From CBDUVZ01 sp965370805 (GTDB taxonomy: Bacteria; Hydrothermota; Tepidihabitantia; Tepidihabitantales; Tepidihabitantaceae), in NCBI GenBank assembly GCA_965370805.1, contig CBDUVZ010000076.1:1-14849 (forward strand): DNA of 14,849 bases. The letters run 5' to 3'. Numbering within the stretch: the first letter of the stretch is position 1; every line of letters begins with the position of its first letter. Both the position numbers and the translations under genes were made by a program. Shown piece by piece: positions 4,358 to 12,267 of this stretch. The notes under the pieces are model-generated. The model worked only from the letters and a program-made list of their open reading frames with translations. It had not been told where the DNA came from and did no database searches.

Positions 4358-6109
4358 TTGAGGTCGACCAACCACCGGGTCAAGTTCCTGCTTGCAGTCT
4401 TCCTGATTCTGTGGGTCGGGCTGTTCGTGAGGGCCGGGTACGTCCAACTGGTCAAGTGGAAGCAGTTCGAAGCCGAGGCGCGGAAGCAGCACTGGGAGCG
4501 GCTTGAGCTGAACGCGCGGCGGGGCCGCGTGTTCGACCGGCAGAACCGGGTCCTGACCCTGAACCGTTCCACCTGTTCGATTCAGATTCTTCCCCAGTAC
4601 GTGCGGAACGGCGACGCCGGCAAGGATACCCTTGCCGGGATTCTGGCCGATTTCGGGCTGGGCAGGCGCAACGCGGTGCGGCGGGAACTGGAAACACACG
4701 ACCGGCTGTTCCGGTTCCGGCGGGGAGTCGACTACGAACTGGCCGATTCGCTGCGTCGGGTTCTTGTGAGACGGCATTTCCGTAACTGCACCCTGATTGA
4801 CGAGGAGAACCAGCGGGTCTATCCGTACGGCGAAGCGTGCGCAAAGGTGGTGGGTTTCGTCGGTACCGAGCGGGGCCTGGCCGGAGTCGAGACCAGGTTC
4901 GATTCGGTCTTGCGCGGGGAAGCCGGCTGGGTTCTGCTGCAGCGGGACGCGGTGGGATTCGTCCTGCCCGACCCGAGCTACCCGCGGCACGAACCGGTTG
5001 CCGGAGCGGATATCCGGCTGACACTCGACACCGACGTGCAGGAGATCTGCTACCGTGCCCTGAAATCGAAGGTGACCGAGACGATGGCCCTGGGCGGGAG
5101 CGCGGTAGTGATTTCAGCCGAGACCGGCGCGGTATTGGCACTGGCCGACTACCCGAGCTACGACCCGGCGCGGTTCGGTTCGTATCCGCAGTCGCGGTAC
5201 AAATGCCGGGCGGTGTGCGACCAGTTCGAACCCGGTTCTTCGTTCAAGCCGGTCATCGGGCTGGCGGCGATGGAGAGCTCGAAGGCCCGGGAATTGCTGA
5301 ACCGGGAGTACGACGTGTCGCGGGGGTTCATCGAGGTCTCGGGCCGGAAGATAAGCGACGTCCATAACAACGGGGTGCTTGACTTCGACGGGCTGTTCGT
5401 CAAGTCATCGAACCCGGGCTGTGCGATGTTGTCGCTGGAGATCGACCGGGAGGAGTTCTTCCTGGTGGCCCGGGCGCTTGGGTTCGGGAACCCGGTCGGC
5501 GTCCACCTGCCGGGCGAAGGCCGGGGCATGATCGACCCGCCGGCCAAGCTCAGCCGGCTGCGGCTGGCCAACAACGCATTCGGTCACGGATTGACGGTGA
5601 CCCTGCTGCAACTCGCGGCCGCGTATCTCTGCGTGGCCAACGACGGGGTGTATCTCAGTCCCTACCTGGTTGCGTCGATTGACGCCCGGGGACGGAATCT
5701 GTACCGGTCCGGGCGGACCGAAGTGCGGCACGCGGTGAAACCAGCGACCGCACGCCGGATGAAGGAGATACTGGCTCGCGTCGTAACCGAGGGAACCGGA
5801 AGGCTTGCAGCGATTCCCGGGATTGAAGTCTGCGGGAAGACGGGCACCGCAGCGAAAATCGACCCGGCGGGCGGGTATTCGGCGACGAAATCACGGATGT
5901 CTTTTGTGGGATTCCTTCCCAAGGAGCGGACGAGATACATCATCGCGGTGCTGGTCGATGAGCCGAGCACCTCCCGGTACGCGGCTGCGGTTGCGTGTCC
6001 TCTGTTCCGGGAGATCGGCGAAGGGCTGCTGGTTCTCGAACGGCTGCGGGAGAGGACGGAGCTTGTCGAAACGGAAAGCGGACTGGAGCTGGCAGGGGTC
6101 GGGCCATGA
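4358..6109 (+). CDS. ftsI: Class B penicillin-binding protein, FtsI/PBP3-type transpeptidase
   Basis: This is the septal peptidoglycan crosslinking enzyme that works with FtsW. From TTG 4358 it has 583 residues: one N-terminal membrane anchor (about 10-24), a PBP dimerisation domain beginning at RRGRVFDRQNRVL, then the transpeptidase. The catalytic motifs are SSFK (Ser294, Lys297), SSN (Ser350-Asn352) and KTGT (Lys494). No PASTA domain follows, so the layout is like Gram-negative FtsI rather than SpoVD. The frame is open to GTG 4328, but AGGAG at 4345-4349 fits TTG 4358 best. The gene ends with ATGA overlapping murE. Its place after ftsL supports a division role over an elongation PBP2 role. 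Confidence 0.92.
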   Translation: MRSTNHRVKFLLAVFLILWVGLFVRAGYVQLVKWKQFEAEARKQHWERLELNARRGRVFDRQNRVLTLNRSTCSIQILPQYVRNGDAGKDTLAGILADFGLGRRNAVRRELETHDRLFRFRRGVDYELADSLRRVLVRRHFRNCTLIDEENQRVYPYGEACAKVVGFVGTERGLAGVETRFDSVLRGEAGWVLLQRDAVGFVLPDPSYPRHEPVAGADIRLTLDTDVQEICYRALKSKVTETMALGGSAVVISAETGAVLALADYPSYDPARFGSYPQSRYKCRAVCDQFEPGSSFKPVIGLAAMESSKARELLNREYDVSRGFIEVSGRKISDVHNNGVLDFDGLFVKSSNPGCAMLSLEIDREEFFLVARALGFGNPVGVHLPGEGRGMIDPPAKLSRLRLANNAFGHGLTVTLLQLAAAYLCVANDGVYLSPYLVASIDARGRNLYRSGRTEVRHAVKPATARRMKEILARVVTEGTGRLAAIPGIEVCGKTGTAAKIDPAGGYSATKSRMSFVGFLPKERTRYIIAVLVDEPSTSRYAAAVACPLFREIGEGLLVLERLRERTELVETESGLELAGVGP

Positions 6110-7584
6110 AGCAACTGGCTGACCTGGTGAAGGGGATTCCGTGCGAGATACACGGCGATTCGGCGGTGGAGATAAAAGGGATTGCGTACCATTCCGGCCG
6201 GGTTGAGTCCGGCTACCTGTTTGTGGCGATTGACGGGTTCCGCGTGTCCGGCGCCGACTACATCGACGAGGCGATAAACCGGGGCGCGACCGCGGTCGCA
6301 ACCACCGATCTGCGCCGGGTGACGAAGAATTGGGTGACCGGTGTCGTGACCGGCTCGCCCCGAAGGATGCTGGCACAGGTTGCCAACCGGTTCTACGGCT
6401 TTCCGGCCCGCAAGCTGGACCTGATCGGCATCACCGGGACGAACGGCAAGACGACGACCGCTTACCTGTTGCGCCAGATGGCCCGGGAGATGGGAATCGA
6501 GCCCGGGTTCGTCGGCACCGTGGAGTACTGGGACGGGGAGCGGAGCACCAGGGCGGGCCAGACTACCCCGGAGAGCCTTGACCTTGTCAGGATTCTGGAT
6601 CGACTGGCAAGTCACGAGGTGCCGATGTGCATCGTCGAGGTTTCTTCCCACGCACTCGAGCTCGACCGCGTGTTCGATTTGGATTTCAAGGTCCGGGTAT
6701 TTACCAACCTGAGCCAGGACCACCTGGATTTCCACCGGACGTTCCGGGAATACCAGGAGGCGAAGCTGAAGCTGTTCGCCGACGTGGCGCCGACGAGCTT
6801 CGCGGTGGTGAATATCGACGACCGGGTCGGTCGCACGATTCTCGATACGACCAGGGCGCGGGTTCTATCCTTCGGGACCAGGGCGGACCTGGAGCCGGTT
6901 CCGGATCTCCTTGGAGAAGTGAAGCGCGTCGGACCCGACGGGCTTGAGGCCGAGGTTCGCTACCAGGACAAGACCTACCCGGTGCGACTGAAGCTGGCCG
7001 GCAGGTATAATCTTTACAACCTCCTTGCCGCTTTCGGTACCGGGTGTGCGCTCGGGTGGCCGGTCGAGGCGATTGTCAGGGGAGCCGAAGCACTCGCCAG
7101 TGTCCCGGGCAGGCTGGAGCGGGTCGGTTCTTCAGATCGTGGATTCCGGGTGTACGTGGACTACGCCCACACCCCGGACGCCCTGCGCAACGTACTCGAA
7201 ACGGCCCGTGAGTTCACTGGCGGCAGGGTGATTGTGGTGTTCGGGTGCGGCGGGAACCGGGACCGGGACAAGCGGCCGAAGATGGGAGCCACGGCAGCAG
7301 GGCTGGCCGACCTGGCGGTGGTGACTTCGGATAACCCGCGCGGCGAGTCACCCGAAGAAATAATCAAGGAGATCCGGCAGGGCATGGAAACCGGTAAGAA
7401 CCTGGTCGAGCCGGACCGGCGCGCGGCGATTGCCCGGGCGTTGGAACTGGCTGGGCCGGGCGACACGGTGATTGTCGCCGGCAAGGGTCACGAGGAGTAC
7501 CAGACGATCGGGAACGAGAAGCTGGAGTTTGATGACCGGCAGGTGGTGAGGGAATTGCTGGACAGCCTCGGAGGGAAGGCGTAG
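6106..7584 (+). CDS. murE: UDP-MurNAc-tripeptide synthetase MurE (meso-DAP type)
   Basis: MurE is a cytoplasmic ATP-dependent ligase adding the third residue to UDP-MurNAc-L-Ala-D-Glu. From ATG 6106 it has 492 residues. The ATP loop GTNGKTTT starts at G111 with Lys115; the lysine expected to be carbamylated is K220 (YQEAKLKLF); YVDYAHTPD opens the C-terminal domain. The DNPR motif at 409-412 is the one associated with meso-diaminopimelate recognition, so the substrate is probably meso-DAP rather than Lys. The frame stays open upstream to 5995 inside the PBP gene, but the ATGA overlap with the PBP stop and the typical N-terminus MKQLADLVKG favour 6106. Confidence 0.96.
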   Translation: MKQLADLVKGIPCEIHGDSAVEIKGIAYHSGRVESGYLFVAIDGFRVSGADYIDEAINRGATAVATTDLRRVTKNWVTGVVTGSPRRMLAQVANRFYGFPARKLDLIGITGTNGKTTTAYLLRQMAREMGIEPGFVGTVEYWDGERSTRAGQTTPESLDLVRILDRLASHEVPMCIVEVSSHALELDRVFDLDFKVRVFTNLSQDHLDFHRTFREYQEAKLKLFADVAPTSFAVVNIDDRVGRTILDTTRARVLSFGTRADLEPVPDLLGEVKRVGPDGLEAEVRYQDKTYPVRLKLAGRYNLYNLLAAFGTGCALGWPVEAIVRGAEALASVPGRLERVGSSDRGFRVYVDYAHTPDALRNVLETAREFTGGRVIVVFGCGGNRDRDKRPKMGATAAGLADLAVVTSDNPRGESPEEIIKEIRQGMETGKNLVEPDRRAAIARALELAGPGDTVIVAGKGHEEYQTIGNEKLEFDDRQVVRELLDSLGGKA

Positions 7585-8672
7585 TGCTGCTTCTCTGGCT
7601 CTGGCCCCTGCATGAGGTCTTCGGGCCGCTGAGAATGCTGCGCTACATTACGTTCCGGGCCGCAGCAGCCGGCGTGGCCGGGATTGTGCTGACCCTGGTT
7701 CTCGGCCCGGCGCTCATCCGCCTGATCAAGCGGCTGCAACTCGGGCAGAACGTGAGGGAAGAAGTACCGGAGCGGCATCGCCAGAAGGCGGGCACGCCGA
7801 CAATGGGCGGGGTCCTGATTCTGGCGGCCAGCCTGATCGGGATTCTGCTGTTCGGGGACCTGGGCAACCGGCAGGTGCAGCTTGGAATCCTGGTGCTGGT
7901 GTGGCTGGGCGCGCTCGGGCTGTACGACGACTACGTCAAGGTGCGGCTGGGCCGGCCCCGGGGTGTGAGCAAGACTTTCAAGCTGGTCGGTCAGTTCGGA
8001 CTGGCGTTGTTCGTAGGCGCGGTGCTGTATTTCCTGCCCCCGGACCCGGCGATTCGCGCCCAGACCAATCTCCTGCTGTTCAAGAACGTCACGCTGGAGT
8101 TCGGCTGGTTCTACATCCCCTTCGTCATGCTGGTGCTGGTCGGCGTTTCGAATGCGGTGAATCTGTCGGACGGACTGGACGGGCTCGCGGCCGGGCTGCT
8201 GGTTGTCGCGCTGGGCAGTTACGCGGTACTGTGTTATGTGTCCGGGCACGCGAAGATTGCCGACTACCTGAATATCATGTACGTAACCGGGAGCGGAGAG
8301 ATGGCGGTCTACTGCGCTGCGCTGGTGGGTGGCTGTCTCGGTTTCCTGTGGTACAACTCGCATCCGGCCGAGGTTTTCATGGGCGACACCGGGTCCCTGC
8401 CGCTGGGCGGCGCGCTCGGACTGGCAGCGATGGTCTCCCGGCATGAGTTGCTGCTGTTCCTGGTCGGTGGAGTCTTCGTGATGGAGGCGGGTTCGGTGCT
8501 GCTGCAGGTCGGGTACTTCCGGGCGACCGGGGGCAAGCGGCTGTTCCGGATGGCCCCGCTGCATCATCATTACGAACTCAAGGGGTGGGATGAGCCCAAG
8601 ATTGTCGCGCGGTTCATGATACTGGCGGTGCTGTTCGGGTTGACGGCGCTGGCCAGCCTGAAGATCAGATGA
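7584..8672 (+). CDS. mraY: Phospho-MurNAc-pentapeptide transferase MraY
   Basis: MraY transfers phospho-MurNAc-pentapeptide to undecaprenyl phosphate, making lipid I in the inner membrane. The 362-residue product is strongly hydrophobic with about ten helices. Diagnostic motifs are GTPTMGG, YDDYVKV (Asp115-Asp116), NLSDGLDG (Asp196, Asp199), FMGDTGSLPLGG (Asp268) and PLHHHYELKGW. The aspartates match the conserved active-site set of the family. Its GTG start overlaps the murE stop by one base (TAGTG), with GGAGGG about 10 bases ahead. It directly follows murE; murF, usual at this place, is absent. Confidence 0.97.
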   Translation: MLLLWLWPLHEVFGPLRMLRYITFRAAAAGVAGIVLTLVLGPALIRLIKRLQLGQNVREEVPERHRQKAGTPTMGGVLILAASLIGILLFGDLGNRQVQLGILVLVWLGALGLYDDYVKVRLGRPRGVSKTFKLVGQFGLALFVGAVLYFLPPDPAIRAQTNLLLFKNVTLEFGWFYIPFVMLVLVGVSNAVNLSDGLDGLAAGLLVVALGSYAVLCYVSGHAKIADYLNIMYVTGSGEMAVYCAALVGGCLGFLWYNSHPAEVFMGDTGSLPLGGALGLAAMVSRHELLLFLVGGVFVMEAGSVLLQVGYFRATGGKRLFRMAPLHHHYELKGWDEPKIVARFMILAVLFGLTALASLKIR

Positions 8673-10084
8673 TGAGTAGGACTACCAACACCAAGGCACC
8701 AAGAGCACCACGTAGCAGATCGGGAGCCGAGAGGATACGACCACCAACCCGCAGCGACCTGGCCGGAGCGAAAGTGCTGGTTCTCGGGTTGGGTCGGGCC
8801 GGGACCCGGGTTGCCGGGTTTCTGCTGCGGGTCGGGGCGGAAGTGAGCGGCTTCGATGAGAACCCGGCGGTGCTGAAGACCGGGGTGGTGCAGCGACTCA
8901 GGCAGGCGGGGATGATAGCCGCCCGCCGGCCGCAGACTGCGAAGGCCGACTGGGTGATAGTGAGTCCGGGAATCAGCGAGGAGAACGAGCTGGTGCGGTC
9001 CCTGCGCGCCCGGGGACTGGTTGTGGTGGACGAACTCGATTTCGCCAGTCAACTGGTGAAGGCCCCGATCATCGCGGTCACCGGCACGAACGGCAAGTCG
9101 ACCGTCACTGCCCTGATTGGCGAGATGCTCAAGGCGGCGGGAAACCGGGTTTTCGTCGGCGGCAACCTGGCGCCGGGCAGACCGCTGTCAGCCGCGTTGA
9201 GCGGCGGCTTGCAGGATTTCTACGTGGTCGAAGTGTCGAGTTTCCAACTGGAGAGGGCGCTCTGGTTTGCTCCGGACGTGGCGGTGATCTTGAATCTTGC
9301 GCCCGACCATCTGAACCGGCATCGGAGTACGACCCGGTATGCCGAGTGCAAGTTCCGGATTCTGGACCGGCAGTCCGAGCTTGGCTACGCGGTGCTGAAC
9401 GGCGACGATCCGGTTGTCATGAAGGCGAAAGACCGGGGCCGCGCGGGGAAGCAGTTCTTCTCGATGCGCCGTCGCGTCCGGGGCGCGTATCGCCGCGACG
9501 GGAAACTCTGGTTTGAAGGGAGGCCGGTCGCCGCCGAGCGACAGATGAAGCTTCGCGGGAAGCACAATGTCGCCAACGCACTGGCAGCGATATGTGCAAG
9601 CCGGCTGGTCGGCGCGGCTCCGAAGGCGCTCCGGAAGGCCCTGGCCGGGTTCACGGGTCTGCCGCACCGGCTTGAGACGGTGCGACGCAAGGACGGAGTG
9701 GAGTACGTCAACAACTCGATGTGCACGAACCCGGCAGCCGGGGTTGCGTCGCTACGGGCGTTTGCACACAAAGTCGTGTTGATTGCCGGCGGCAGAGAAA
9801 AGGGGCTGCCGGTGGATGATTATGCCGGAGAGATGGCGAAGCGCGCGAAGTACGTAATCCTGCTGGGAGAAAGCGCCCGCAAGCTGGGCCGCAGGCTCGG
9901 CCGGGCGGGGTTCGCTCGATTTGAGTTATGCGACGACTTGAAAAGCGCGGTGGTTCGGGCCCGGGCAGTAGCCGGACCCGGAGACGTGGTGCTTTTCTCG
10001 CCCGGCTTCGCGAGTTTCGACCGGTTTGCGGATTTCCAGGCGAGAGGGGAAGCATTCCGGAAGGAGGTGGCGAGACTTGCGTAG
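8669..10084 (+). CDS. murD: UDP-MurNAc-L-alanine:D-glutamate ligase MurD
   Basis: MurD adds D-Glu to UDP-MurNAc-L-Ala in the cytoplasm. The N-terminal Rossmann region begins at AKVLVLGLGRAG, the ATP loop is GTNGKST with Lys143, and NLAPDHLNRH, GKHNVANALAA and GLPHRLE are family signatures. At 471 residues it is longer than usual because about 30 basic, Pro/Arg/Thr-rich residues precede the Rossmann core. No better in-frame start with a ribosome binding site exists inside this extension, so ATG 8669 (or 8672) is kept; it overlaps the mraY stop as ATGA. The extension is encoded partly by a CACCAA-rich stretch near 8689-8712. Confidence 0.95.
   Translation: MMSRTTNTKAPRAPRSRSGAERIRPPTRSDLAGAKVLVLGLGRAGTRVAGFLLRVGAEVSGFDENPAVLKTGVVQRLRQAGMIAARRPQTAKADWVIVSPGISEENELVRSLRARGLVVVDELDFASQLVKAPIIAVTGTNGKSTVTALIGEMLKAAGNRVFVGGNLAPGRPLSAALSGGLQDFYVVEVSSFQLERALWFAPDVAVILNLAPDHLNRHRSTTRYAECKFRILDRQSELGYAVLNGDDPVVMKAKDRGRAGKQFFSMRRRVRGAYRRDGKLWFEGRPVAAERQMKLRGKHNVANALAAICASRLVGAAPKALRKALAGFTGLPHRLETVRRKDGVEYVNNSMCTNPAAGVASLRAFAHKVVLIAGGREKGLPVDDYAGEMAKRAKYVILLGESARKLGRRLGRAGFARFELCDDLKSAVVRARAVAGPGDVVLFSPGFASFDRFADFQARGEAFRKEVARLA
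10061..10069 (+). promoter_or_regulatory. Strong ribosome binding site for ftsW inside murD
   Basis: AAGGAGGTG at 10061-10069 is a full complement to the 16S rRNA tail. It lies 9 bases (measured from GGAGG) before TTG 10077, which is in frame with FtsW. It is poorly placed for the ATG codons at 10113 and 10122. Confidence 0.7.
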
Positions 10085-11303
10085 GTCGCGTTCAACCTCG
10101 CAGGCGAAGCGGATGATTCTGATGAATCGTCGCAGCGGGAGGCCCGGAGCAACCAGTCCCGCGCGGCGGAGCACGAAGCGGGAACGGCCCAATGGCCCGA
10201 TCGACCCGTGGTTGCTGCTCGTGGTGGTTACCCTGGTGATGATCGGACTGATGGTCGTCTACGCTGCGACCTACCACCGGGGCATCAGCCACCTGAAGTG
10301 GCAACTGATCAGGGCTGGCGTGGGTCTGCTGGCGCTGCTGATCGGAACCAGGCTGCGGTTTGCGGTTCTGGCCGGAAGGCTGGGCCGGTCGCTGCTGGTT
10401 GCCACCCTCGGGGTGCTGGTGGTAACCATCGTCCTCGGGAAATCGGTGGGCGTGGCAACCCGCTGGCTCGGGTTCATTCAACCGGCCGAGGTCGCGAAGT
10501 TCGTGCTGCCGATGTGGCTCGCCGCCTACTTCGCGGACCTGAAGTCCCGGCCTTCCAGCGAGTGGAACTTCCGCAAGTCGGTGGTCACACCCGGGGCGGT
10601 AGTGCTCGCGGTCCTGGTGTTGACCCTGCTCCAGCCTGCAATCGGGACAACCGTTATCATTGCCGCTTCCGCAGGTGCGTTGTTCTTCGTGGCCGGCGTG
10701 AAGTTCAAGTATCTTGTTCCAATCGGCATCGTCGTGGTGTTGCTCGTGGCCGCCACCGTGAAGTTTCATCCTTATGCACAGAAGCGCATCCGCGACTTCA
10801 TGACCGGCGACCGCTACCAGCAGCGGCAATCGTTGATTGCCATCGGGTCGGGAGGACCGGTCGGCAAGGGACTGGGCGAGGGGAAGCAGAAGTTCTATTT
10901 CCTGCCCAAGCTGCATACCGACTTCATTGTCGCCGCGGTCGGCGAGGAATTCGGTTTCATCGGCAGCCTGGGGATTTTCCTGCTCTTCGGAGGGTTCCTG
11001 ATCGGCGGGATGGCAATCGGGCTGCGGGCCAACAGCTATTTCGGCCAGTACCTGGCTTCGGGGATAGTGATAACGATATTCATGTACGCTCTGATTCACG
11101 TTGCGGTGGCGCTCGGATTGCTGCCGCCGACCGGCCAGCCGCTGCCGTTTATCAGTTTCGGGGGGTCGGCCCTGGTGAGCAACCTGTTTGCGGCCGGAGT
11201 TCTGTTGAGCATTTCGCGATACCGCAGGAGGCCGGATGAGAATTCTAATGGTCGCGGGTGGAACCGGCGGTCACGTGTTTCCCGCGCTGGCGCTCGCGGT
11301 TGA
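10077..11303 (+). CDS. ftsW: Lipid II polymerase FtsW (SEDS family)
   Basis: FtsW polymerises lipid II into glycan strands at the septum together with FtsI. The product is 408 residues from TTG 10077, with a basic cytoplasmic tail of about 40 residues and then about ten membrane helices starting at DPWLLLVVV. SEDS hallmarks are HTDFIVAAVGEEFGFIG, with the expected catalytic Asp282, and LPFISFGGSALVSNL. The frame is open to 10026, and ATG codons exist at 10113 and 10122, but the strong ribosome binding site at 10061-10069 points to TTG 10077, overlapping murD by 8 bp. The C-terminus overlaps murG by 68 bp. RodA is an alternative name, but the dcw position supports FtsW. Confidence 0.93.
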   Translation: MRRSRSTSQAKRMILMNRRSGRPGATSPARRSTKRERPNGPIDPWLLLVVVTLVMIGLMVVYAATYHRGISHLKWQLIRAGVGLLALLIGTRLRFAVLAGRLGRSLLVATLGVLVVTIVLGKSVGVATRWLGFIQPAEVAKFVLPMWLAAYFADLKSRPSSEWNFRKSVVTPGAVVLAVLVLTLLQPAIGTTVIIAASAGALFFVAGVKFKYLVPIGIVVVLLVAATVKFHPYAQKRIRDFMTGDRYQQRQSLIAIGSGGPVGKGLGEGKQKFYFLPKLHTDFIVAAVGEEFGFIGSLGIFLLFGGFLIGGMAIGLRANSYFGQYLASGIVITIFMYALIHVAVALGLLPPTGQPLPFISFGGSALVSNLFAAGVLLSISRYRRRPDENSNGRGWNRRSRVSRAGARG

Positions 11304-12267
11304 ACTGATGAAGGACAACGTCGAGGTCATCTGGGTCGGCAGGCCCGACAGCCTGGAGAGCCGGGTCGCCCGGGAACACGGGTTCCGTTTCGAACCGGTG
11401 CCGGCCGCCGGGTTCTCGGGCAAGCGAGTCATGGCCCGATTGCGCTGGCCGGCGGTGCTGCTCCGGGGCCTGGTTCGGTCGTCCCGGGTGATGCGGCGGT
11501 TGAGCCCTGACGCGGTTGTCGCGGCCGGAGGATACGTGAGCGCCGCGCCGCTGTTGTGGGCACGGCTTGCGGGTACGCCGTTCTTCCTGCTCGAGCAGAA
11601 CTGCATTCCGGGCCGGGTGACAAGACTGTTTGCAGCCCGGGCAAGGGAGTGCTTCCTGACGTTCCCGGTCAAGGGCGGATTCGACGCCCGGTGCAGCGTG
11701 ACCGGCAGCCCGCTGCGGGCGGCGATTGCCGCCGGCGGGAGGAAAGACGACGGCCGGACGGTGCTGGTACTGGGCGGCAGCGGCGGGGCTCGCGCGCTCA
11801 CCCTGGCCGCGCTCGATGCGGCCAAGACACTGGTCAATCTGAGATTCGTCATACTGACCGGAACCCGCGACTACGAAATGGTCAGGTCGCGGGCCGTTTC
11901 AAGCAATTGCGAGCTGGTGAAGTTCACTGACCGGCCTGAGGAACTGTACCGGCGCGCCACAATAGCAGTGACCCGGGCAGGCGGCATGGTTCTGTCTGAA
12001 CTCGTTGCCTTTGGCATTCCTGCCATCCTTGTTCCTTTCCCCTACGCCACCGACGGCCACCAGGATGCTAATGCTCAGCACCTGGTTTCGGTCGGGGCTG
12101 CCACCCTTCTGGACCAAGGTCGTCTGTCCGGGCTCACTTCACTTGTTCACGAACTGATGGGTAACCGCGAGCGGCTGGAGAAGATGGCGCGGGCCGCACA
12201 CGCTGCGGCCCGGCCCGATGCCGCAAAGGTCATCGCGGAAAGGATACAGCGGTGTTTGGCCGCCTGA
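11236..12267 (+). CDS. murG: UDP-GlcNAc:lipid I N-acetylglucosaminyltransferase MurG
   Basis: MurG adds GlcNAc to lipid I, giving lipid II, on the inner face of the membrane. The 343-residue GT-B enzyme starts with MRILMVAGGTGGHVFPALALA, the family's glycine loop. LLEQNCIPGR, VLGGSGGARAL (second glycine loop) and TRAGGMVLSEL followed by PFPYATDGHQDANA complete the nucleotide-sugar site. AGGAGG at 11226-11231 sits 4 bases before the ATG. It begins inside the last 68 bases of ftsW and overlaps murC by 16 bp, so its translation should be coupled to both neighbours. Confidence 0.97.
   Translation: MRILMVAGGTGGHVFPALALAVELMKDNVEVIWVGRPDSLESRVAREHGFRFEPVPAAGFSGKRVMARLRWPAVLLRGLVRSSRVMRRLSPDAVVAAGGYVSAAPLLWARLAGTPFFLLEQNCIPGRVTRLFAARARECFLTFPVKGGFDARCSVTGSPLRAAIAAGGRKDDGRTVLVLGGSGGARALTLAALDAAKTLVNLRFVILTGTRDYEMVRSRAVSSNCELVKFTDRPEELYRRATIAVTRAGGMVLSELVAFGIPAILVPFPYATDGHQDANAQHLVSVGAATLLDQGRLSGLTSLVHELMGNRERLEKMARAAHAAARPDAAKVIAERIQRCLAA

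Noticed and set aside
6106..7584. A possible MurE-MurF fusion to explain the missing murF
   Set aside because: The protein has one ATP loop and a normal MurE length of 492 residues.
7488..8570. A 360-residue minus-strand ORF opposite mraY
   Set aside because: Its Gln/His/Arg-rich product is the antisense reading of a hydrophobic, GC-rich membrane gene; mraY is certain.
10092..11099. A 335-residue minus-strand ORF opposite ftsW
   Set aside because: It is a Gln/His/Asp-rich antisense shadow of FtsW helices with no motif of its own.
10208..11239. A 343-residue + strand ORF in another frame of ftsW
   Set aside because: It is Arg/Gly-rich and in the wrong phase; the FtsW frame carries all the SEDS signatures.
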